Assembly (NCBI GenBank): GCA_022414725.1 | Contig: CM039463.1 | Span: 83,802,987-83,866,986, forward strand | Reading direction: 5' to 3' | DNA: 64,000 bases | Origin: Microglena sp. YARC | Lineage: Eukaryota; Chlorophyta; Chlorophyceae; Chlamydomonadales; Chlamydomonadaceae | Shown: positions 42,301 to 53,204 of the stretch, piece after piece | Layout: every line of letters begins with the position of its first letter | Position numbering within the stretch: the first letter of the stretch is position 1 | Notes under the pieces: generated by a model | Database searches by the model: none | Seen by the model: the letters and a program-made list of their open reading frames with translations, nothing else | What the model was told of the DNA's origin: nothing | Translations under genes and position numbers: made by a program

Positions 42301-45300
42301 GATGTGCCTGGACACTTTACCCCACACCTGGACTAGATTAACCAAACCTGGATGTGCCTGGACACTTTACCCCACACCTGGACTAGATTAACCAAACCTG
42401 GATGTGCCTGGACACTTTACCCCACACCTGGACTAGATTAACCAAACCTGGATGTGCCTGGACACTTTACCCCACACCTGGACTAGATTAACCAAACCTG
42501 GATGTGCCTGGACACTTTACCCCACACCTGGACTAGATTAACCAAACCTGGATGTGCCTGGACACTTTACCCCACACCTGGACTAGATTAACCAAAACCT
42601 GGATGTGCCTGGACACTTTACCCCACACCTGGACTAGATTAACCAAACCTGGATGTGCCTGGACACTTTACCCCACACCTGGACTAGATTAACCAAAACC
42701 TGGATGTGCCTGGACACTTTACCCCACACCTGGACTAGATTAACCAAACCTGGATGTGCCTGGACACTTTACCCCCACACCTGGACTAGATTAACCAAAC
42801 CTGGATGTGCCTGGACACTTTAACCCACACCTGGACTAGATTAACCAAACCTGGATGTGCCTGGACACTTTACCCCACACCTGGACTAGATTAACCAAAC
42901 CTGGATGTGCCTGGACACTTTACCCCACACCTGGACTAGATTAACCAAACCTGGATGTGCCTGGACACTTTACCCCACACCTGGACTAGATTAACCAAAC
43001 CTGGATGTGCCTGGACACTTTACCCCACACCTGGACTAGATTAACCAAACCTGGATGTGCCTGGACACTTTACCCCACACCTGGACTAGATTAACCAAAC
43101 CTGGATGTGCCTGGACACTTTTACCCACACCTGGACTAGATTAACCAAACCTGGATGTTGCCTGGACACTTTTACCCCACACCTGGACTAGATTAACCAA
43201 ACCTGGATGTGCCTGGACACTTTACCCCACACCTGGACTAGATTAACCAAACCTGGATGTGCCTGGACACTTTACCCCACACCTGGACTAGATTAACCAA
43301 ACCTGGATGTGCCTGGACACTTTACCCCACACCTGGACTAGATTAACCAAACCTGGATGTGCCTGGACACTTTACCCCACACCTGGACTAGATTAACCAA
43401 ACCTGGATGTGCCTGGACACTTTAACCCCACACCTGGACTAGATTAACCAAACCTGGATGTGCCTGGACACTTTACCCCACACCTGGACTAGATTAACCA
43501 AACCTGGATGTGCCTGGACACTTTACCCCACACCTGACTAGATTAACCAAACCTGGATGTGCCTGGACACTTTACCCCACACCTGGACTAGATTAACCAA
43601 ACCTGGATGTGCCTGGACACTTTACCCCACACCTGGACTAGATTAACCAAACCTGGATGTGCCTGGACACTTTACCCCACACCTGGACTAGATTAACCAA
43701 ACCTGGATGTGCCTGGACACTTTACCCCACACCTGGACTAGATTAACCAAACCTGGATGTGCCTGGACACTTTACCCCACACCTGGACTAGATTAACCAA
43801 ACCTGGATGTGCCTGGACACTTTAACCCACACCTGGACTAGATTAACCAAACCTGGATGTGCCTGGACACTTTACCCCACACCTGGACTAGATTAACCAA
43901 ACCTGGATGTGCCTGACACTTTACCCCACACCTGGACTAGATTAACCAAACCTGGATGTGCCTGGACACTTTACCCCACACCTGGACTAGATTAACCAAA
44001 CCTGGATGTGCCTGGACACTTTACCCCACACCTGGACTAGATTAACCAAACCTGGATGTGCCTGGACACTTTACCCCACACCTGGACTAGATTAACCAAA
44101 CCTGGATGTGCCTGGACACTTTACCCCACACCTGGACTAGATTAACCAAACCTGGATGTGCCTGGACACTTTACCCCACACCTGGACTAGATTAACCAAA
44201 CCTGGATGTGCCTGGACACTTTACCCCACACCTGGACTAGATTAACCAAACCTGGATGTGCCTGGACACTTTACCCCACACCTGGACTAGATTAACCAAA
44301 CCTGGATGTGCCTGGACACTTTACCCCACACCTGGACTAGATTAACCAAAACCTGGATGTGCCTGGACACTTTACCCCACACCTGGACTAGATTAACCAA
44401 ACCTGGATGTGCCTGGACACTTTACCCCACACCTGGACTAGATTAACCAAACCTGGATGTGCCTGGACACTTTACCCACACCTGGACTAGATTAACCAAA
44501 CCTGGATGTGCCTGGACACTTTACCCCACACCTGGACTAGATTAACCAAACCTGGATGTGCCTGGACACTTTACCCCACACCTGGACTAGATTAACCAAA
44601 CCTGGATGTGCCTGGACACTTTACCCCACACCTGGACTAGATTAACCAAACCTGGATGTGCCTGGACACTTTACCCCACACCTGGACTAGATTAACCAAA
44701 CCTGGATGTGCCTGGACACTTACCCCACACCTGGACTAGATTAACCAAACCTGGATGTGCCTGGACACTTTACCCCACACCTGGACTAGATTAACCAAAC
44801 CTGGATGTGCCTGGACACTTTACCCCACACCTGGACTAGATTAACCAAACCTGGATGTGCCTGGACACTTTACCCCACACCTGGACTAGATTAACCAAAC
44901 CTGGATGTGCCTGGACACTTTACCCACACCTGGACTAGATTAACCAAACCTGGATGTGCCTGGACACTTTACCCCACACCTGGACTAGATTAACCAAACC
45001 TGGATGTGCCTGGACACTTTACCCCACACCTGGACTAGATTAACCAAACCTGGATGTGCCTGGACACTTTACCCCACACCTGGACTAGATTAACCAAACC
45101 TGGATGTGCCTGGACACTTTACCCCACACCTGGACTAGATTAACCAAACCTGGATGTGCCTGGACACTTTACCCCACACCTGGACTAGATTAACCAAACC
45201 TGGATGTGCCTGGACACTTTAACCCCACACCTGGACTAGATTAACCAAACCTGGATGTGCCTGGACACTTTACCCCACACCTGGACTAGATTAACCAAAC

Positions 45301-48300
45301 CTGGATGTGCCTGGACACTTTACCCCACACCTGGACTAGATTAACCAAACCTGGATGTGCCTGGACACTTTAACCCCACACCTGGACTAGATTAACCAAA
45401 CCTGGATGTGGACACTTTACCCACCTGATAGATAACCAAACTGGATGGGACCACTTTACCCCACACCTGGACTAGATTAACCAAACCTGGATGTGCCTGG
45501 ACACTTTACCCCACACCTGGACTAGATTAACCAAACCTGGATGTGCCTGGACACTTTACCCCACACCTGGACTAGATTAACCAAACCTGGATGTGCCTGG
45601 ACACTTTACCCCACACCTGGACTAGATTAACCAAACCTGGATGTGCCTGGACACTTTACCCCACACCTGGACTAGATTAACCAAACCTGGATGTGCCTGG
45701 ACACTTTACCCCACACCTGGACTAGATTAACCAAACCTGGATGTGCCTGGACACTTTACCCCACACCTGGACTAGATTAACCAAACCTGGATGTGCCTGA
45801 CACTTTAACCCACACCTGGACACTTTACCCCACACCTGGACTAGATTAACCAAACCTGGATGTGCCTGGACACTTTACCCCACACCTGGACTAGATTAAC
45901 CAAACCTGGATGTGCCTGGACACTTTACCCCACACCTGGACTAGATTAACCAAACCTGGATGTGCCTGGACACTTTACCCCACACCTGGACTAGATTAAC
46001 CAAACCTGGATGTGCCTGGACACTTTACCCCACACCTGGACTAGATTAACCAAACCTGGATGTGCCTGGACACTTTACCCCACACCTGGACTAGATTAAC
46101 CAAACCTGGATGTGCCTGGACACTTTACCCCACACCTGGACTAGATTAACCAAACCTGGATGTGCCTGGACACTTTAACCCACACCTGGACTAGATTAAC
46201 CAAACCTGGATGTGCCTGGACACTTTACCCCACACCTGGACTAGATTAACCAAACCTGGATGTGCCTGGACACTTTAACCCCACACCTGGACTAGATTTA
46301 ACCAAACCCTGGATGTGCCTGGACACTTTACCCACACCTGGACTAGAGCTTTTAACCAAACCTGGATGTGCCTGGACACTTTACCCCACACCTGGACTAG
46401 ATTACCACCTGGATGTGCCTGGACACTTTACCCCACACCTGGACTAGATTAACCAAACCTGGATGTGCCTGGACACTTTACCCCACACCTGGACTAGACT
46501 TTAACTGGACAAACCTGGATGTGCCTGGACACTTTACCCCACACCTGGACTAGATTAACCAAACCTGATGTGCCTGGACACTTTAACCCACACCTGGACT
46601 AGATTAACCAAACCTGGATGTGCCTGGACACTTTACCCCCACACCTGGACTAGATTAACCAAACCTGGATGTGCCTGGACACTTTACCCCACACCTGGAC
46701 TAGATTAACCAAACCTGGATGTGCCTGGACACTTTAACCCACACCTGGACTAGATTAACCAAACCTGGATGTGCCTGGACACTTTACCCCACACCTGGAC
46801 TAGATTAACCAAACCTGGATGTGCCTGGACACTTTACCCCACACCTGGACTAGATTAACCAAACCTGGATGTGCCTGGACACTTTACCCCACACCTGGAC
46901 TAGATTAACCAAACCTGGATGTGCCTGGACACTTTACCCCACACCTGGACTAGATTAACCAAACCTGGATGTGCCTGGACACTTTACCCCACACCTGGAC
47001 TAGATTAACCAAACCTGGATGTGCCTGGACACTTTACCCACACCTGGACTAGATTAACCAAACCTGGATGTGCCTGGACACTTTACCCCACACCTGGACT
47101 AGATTAACCAAACCTGGATGTGCCTGGACACTTTACCCCACACCTGGACTAGATTAACCAAACCTGGATGTGCCTGGACACTTTACCCACACCTGGACTA
47201 GATTAACCAAACCTGGATGTGCCTGGACACTTTACCCCACACCTGGACTAGATTAACCAAACCTGGATGTGCCTGGACACTTTACCCCACACCTGGACTA
47301 GATTAACCAAACCTGGATGTGCCTGGGACACTTTACCCCACACCTGGACTAGATTAACCAAACCTGGATGTGCCTGGACACTTTACCCCACACCTGGACT
47401 AGATTAACCAAACCTGGATGTGCCTGGACACTTTTACCCCACACCTGGACTAGATTAACCAAACCTGGATGTGCCTGGACACTTTACCCCACACCTGGAC
47501 TAGATTAACCAAACCTGGATGTGCCTGGACACTTTACCCACACCTGGACTAGATTAACCAAACCTGGATGTGCCTGGACACTTTACCCCACACCTGGACT
47601 AGATTAACCAAACCTGGATGTGCCTGGACACTTTAACCCACACCTGGACTAGATTAACCAAACCTGGATGTGCCTGGACACTTTACCCCACACCTGGACT
47701 AGATTAACCAAACCTGGATGTGCCTGGACACTTTACCCCACACCTGGACTAGATTAACCAAACCTGGATGTGCCTGGACACTTTACCCCACACCTGGACT
47801 AGATTAACCAAACCTGGATGTGCCTGGACACTTTACCCCACACCTGGACTAGATTAACCAAACCTGGATGTGCCTGGACACTTTACCCCACACCTGGACT
47901 AGATTAACCAAACCTGGATGTGCCTGGACACTTTACCCCACACCTGGACTAGATTAACCAAACCTGGATGTGCCTGGACACTTTACCCACACCTGGACTA
48001 GATTAACCAAACCTGGATGTGCCTGGACACTTTACCCCACACCTGGACTAGATTAACCAAACCTGGATGTGCCTGGACACTTTCCTGATTTAACCAAACT
48101 GGACACTTTACCCCACACCTGGACTAGATTAACCAAACCTGGATGTGCCTGGACACTTTACCCACACCTGGACTAGATTAACCAAACCTGGATGTGCCTG
48201 GACACTTTACCCCACACCTGGACTAGATTAACCAAACCTGGATGTGCCTGGACACTTTACCCCACACCTGGACTAGATTAACCAAACCTGGATGTGCCTG

Positions 48301-51300
48301 GACACTTTACCCCACACCTGGACTAGATTAACCAAACCTGGATGTGCCTGGACACTTTACCCCACACCTGGACTAGATTAACCAAACTGGATGTGCCTGG
48401 ACACTTTACCCACACCTGGACTAGATTAACCAAACCTGGATGTGCCTGGACACTTTACCCCACACCTGGACTAGATTAACCAAACCTGGATGTGCCTGGA
48501 CACTTTACCCCACACCTGGACTAGATTAACCAAACCTGGATGTGCCTGGACACTTTACCCCACACCTGGACTAGATTAACCAAACCTGGATGTGCCTGGA
48601 CACTTTAACCCACACCTGGACTAGATTAACCAAACCTGGATGTGCCTGGACACTTTACCCACACCTGGACTAGATTAACCAAACCTGGATGTGCCTGGAC
48701 ACTTTACCCCACACCTGGACTAGATTAACCAAACCTGGATGTGCCTGGACACTTTACCCCACACCTGGACTAGATTAACCAAACCTGGATGTGCCTGGAC
48801 ACTTTACCCCCACACCTGGACTAGATTAACCAAACCTGGATGTGCCTGGACACTTTACCCCACACCTGGACTAGATTACCACCTGGATGTGCCTGGACAC
48901 TTTACCCCACACCTGGACTAGATTAACCAAACCTGGATGTGCCTGGACACTTTAACCCACACCTGGACTAGATTAACCAAACCTGGATGTGCCTGGACAC
49001 TTTACCCACTGGACCTGGACTAGATTAACCAAACCTGGATGTGCCTGGACACTTTACCCCACACCTGGACTAGATTAACCAAACCTGGATGTGCCTGGAC
49101 ACTTTACCCACACCTGGACTAGATTAACCAAACCTGGATGTGCCTGGACACTTTACCCACACCTGGACTAGATTAACCAAACCTGGATGTGCCTGGACAC
49201 TTTACCCCACACCTGGACTAGATTAACCAAACCTGGATGTGCCTGGACACTTTACCCCACACCTGGACTAGATTAACCAAACCTGGATGTGCCTGGACAC
49301 TTTACCCCACACCTGGACTAGATTAACCAAACCTGGATGTGCCTGGACACTTTACCCCACACCTGGACTAGATTAACCAAACCTGGATGTGCCTGGACAC
49401 TTTACCCCACACCTGGACTAGATTAACCAAACCTGGATGTGCCTGGACACTTTACCCACACCTGGACTAGATTAACCAAACCTGGATGTGCCTGGACACT
49501 TTACCCCACACCTGGACTAGATTAACCAAACCTGGATGTGCCTGGACACTTTTACCCCACACCTGGACTAGATTAACCAAACCTGGATGTGCCTGGACAC
49601 TTTACCCCACACCTGGACTAGATTAACCAAACTGGATGTGCCTGGACACTTTACCCCACACCTGGACTAGATTAACCAAACCTGGATGTGCCTGGACACT
49701 TTACCCACACCTGGACTAGATTAACCAAACCTGGATGTGCCTGGACACTTTACCCACACCTGGACTAGATTAACCAAACCTGGATGTGCCTGGACACTTT
49801 ACCCCACACCTGGACTAGATTAACCAAACCTGGATGTGCCTGGACACTTTAACCCCACACCTGGACTAGATTAACCAAACCTGGATGTGCCTGGACACTT
49901 TACCCCACACCTGGACTAGATTAACCAAACCTGGATGTGCCTGGACACTTTACCCCACACCTGGACTAGATTAACCAAACCTGGATGTGCCTGGACACTT
50001 TACCCCACACCTGGACTAGATTAACCAAACCTGGATGTGCCTGGACACTTTACCCACACCTGGACTAGATTAACCAAACCTGGATGTGCCTGGACACTTT
50101 ACCCCACACCTGGACTAGATTAACCAAACCTGGATGTGCCTGGACACTTTACCCACACCTGGACTAGATTAACCAAACCTGGATGTGCCTGGACACTTTA
50201 CCCCACACCTGGACTAGATTAACCAAACCTGGATGTGCCTGGACACTTTACCCCACACCTGGACTAGATTAACCAAACCTGGATGTGCCTGGACACTTTA
50301 ACCCACACCTGGACTAGATTAACCAAACCTGGATGTGCCTGGACACTTTAACCCACACCTGGACTAGATTAACCAAACCTGGATGTGCCTGGACACTTTA
50401 CCCACACCTGGACTAGATTAACCAAACCTGGATGTGCCTGGACACTTTACCCCACACCTGGACTAGATTAACCAAACCTGGATGTGCCTGGACACTTTAA
50501 CCCACACCTGGACTAGATTAACCAAACCTGGATGTGCCTGGACACTTTACCCCACACCTGGACTAGATTTACCAAACCTGGATGTGCCTGGACACTTTAC
50601 CCCACACCTGGACTAGATTAACCAAACCTGGATGTGCCTGGACACTTCACCCCACACCTGGACCAGATTAATTTCCTGAATAACTAGCTCCTCCCGGCAA
50701 TATCCTGTGTTAACACGTTTACCTTGTACCATTCGCTGAAACAGGATGGCTGCTTCCTCAGTGCATGCACACAAAGTGTACTGCTTTGTAGTGCTTCCTC
50801 AATGTATGAACACACTGTGTAGTGCTTCCTCAATGTATGAGCACAAAGTGTTGCGCTGTCCCTGTTTCAATTGGTTTGTTTCTTTTCTTTTTTCCTTTTT
50901 TCTGCCTCTTCTTTGCTGTTTCCATTATATTTTTACGGGGATGATGGACGATAGCGCGAAGGAGTTCAACAGCAGGGCTTGTTTTCAAATCTGAAAGTGG
51001 TTTTTTTCTAGCTGTATGGTTTTAGGCCTCCTCCAGGGACAGCGTTACAGTGTTTTTTATAGCTTGTATAGCCTTTCATAGCTTTTTAAGGCCATTTAGG
51101 GCACACACAAAAATGTACTTTTTAATAGCGACAGTATCGCTAAAACGGGGTCAAAATTAGCGATCGCTATACATGGCTGAAAAAAAGCCCTGTTCAACGA
51201 AGTGGAGGAGCCAACTTGTTACTTTCCCTATTTTAATGTGTGTGTTTGTGGGGTGGTGGGGTGTGTGTGAGGGGGGGGGGGGGGGGGGGGGATGGATGAT

Positions 51301-53141
51301 GGCGCAAAGGAGTTCAACGAAGTGTAAGAGCCAACATGTTAGCATGAGGTGCATGTGACAACTATGCGGGTAGGCTCTGTGTGGATACAAAGTGTTGACA
51401 AAGGAGCTGACTTGGAGAGTTATTAAGATAAGTTAGTAAATACATATCATATAGAATTAGTCCTGATAATAATACTTGCTTGCTGCAATCTTGCTTGCTT
51501 GCTGCAATGATGTCTTTATTCTTCTGATGATTTGTTGGAAGAACCCTCCCGGATGTTGTGAAGCGGGCTTGATGGTTGGTTGGTTGGTTGGTTGGTTGGT
51601 TGGAAGAACCCTCCCGGATGTTGTGAAGCGGGCTTGTCTTGGGCCAATAATGGCCTGTTGATGACAATGTAATGTAATGTAATGTAATGTAATGTAATGT
51701 AATGTAAGTTATACCAATTCCAGTTATGGTGCCACCAAGGAGGATGTTCCAAATGGAGAGCACTACGTGCCTCTTGCCACTCCCCTCCCATTCCAACACA
51801 ACGCAACCTAACCCACCCCTCCCACCTCACCCACCACCCATGCCCCCTTACCATTACCAATGCCAGGTGTCGCACCGCAATGGAGGATGTCTCAAGTGGA
51901 GAGTACTATGTGTCTATTGCCACTCCCAACCGAACTAAAATCCAACTAAAACCCAACTAAAATCCAACTAAAATCCAACTAAAATCCAACTAAAATCCAA
52001 CCCGACCCAGCCCACCTCGCCCACCGACCATGCCCCCTACGGTTACCGATTCTAGGTATCGCACCGCAATGGAGGATGTTCCAGTGGGAGAGTACTATGT
52101 GCCTCTTGGAAAAGCTAGAACTGTCTTGGAAGGATCTGACGTGACACTTGTTGGTTGGGGGCAGCAGGTGAGTTGGTTGGGATGACACTTGTTGGTTAGG
52201 GGTAGCAGGTGAGTTGGTTGGGATGACACTTGTTGGTTGGGGGCTCCACGTGAGTTGGTTAGGGTGACACTTGTTGGTTGGGGGCAGCAGGTGAGTTGGT
52301 TGGGATGACACTTGTTGGTTGGGGGCGGCAGGTGAGTTGGTTGGAGTGACACTTGTTGGTTGGGGGCAGCAGGTGAGTTGGTTGGGATGGCAATCGTTGG
52401 TTGGGGGCAGCAGGTGAGTTGGGTGGATGGGTTAGGGTGCTCGATGCTGAGGTTGTTGGATGGATGGGTTAGGGTGCTAGCTGGGTCGATGGACTAGGAT
52501 GCTCGATGAAGAGGTAGCTGGATGGATGGGTTAGGGTGCTAGAAGTGTCGATGGGCTAGGGTGCTAGATGAAAAGGTTGTCGGATGGATGGGTAAGGGGG
52601 GGTGGGGGGGGGCTCATATGCTGTACCTTCAGTCCTTCCTTACAGTCCAGGGGGTGGCTAAGTAGGTTAAAGAGACATGCCCAACCATGATATCAGGAGG
52701 GGATAAAAAGAAAAAAACTGATGAAATGAACCTCAAGCAACTGTCTTACCGAGCGAGGCCCTGAGTTTTGCTACAGTTACAATTTAATTGTGCGATTATC
52801 AACTTGCTTTTGATACCACTGTGTGCTTTAACTGCAAGCATCAGTGCAAGCGAGCGGACTGGCCCCCTCAACCTCACGCCTCGTCATAAGGTGTTACATT
52901 CATTCATTCATTCATTCACTCATTCATTCATTCATTCACTCATTCATTCATTCATTCATTATCGATTTATTTATCTATCTATTTATTTATTTGTTTGTTT
53001 ATTTGTTTATTTATTTATTTATTTACTTTTTGATTTATTGATTTATTGATTTATCGATTTATTACCACCGTGTGCTGTTACTTCAGGTTCTGGTTTCAGA
53101 GCAAGTGCGTGAACAGGATAGCATCAGTTGTGAAGTCCCAT

Positions 53142-53204
<63 letters not shown>

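Larger units (their letters stand above)
11388..52055 (+). other. Giant ~40.7-kb BCKDHB intron
   Basis: Runs from the exon f donor (AT|GTGAGA) to the exon g acceptor (TTCTAG|GTAT). It contains duplicated intron segments, SINE-like and dispersed repeats, a 57-bp tandem repeat and the 36.6-kb satellite. No other protein-coding exon is recognisable inside it apart from echo copies of exons f and g. Confidence 0.9.

Noticed and set aside
14081..50670. Many 60-110-codon open frames with [15 protein letters not shown] or [15 protein letters not shown] repeats
   Set aside because: They are translations of the 50-bp satellite; its period is not divisible by three, frames end within three units, and both strands behave alike.
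14081..50670. CRISPR array
   Set aside because: Units are contiguous with no unique spacers, and the context is a eukaryotic intron.
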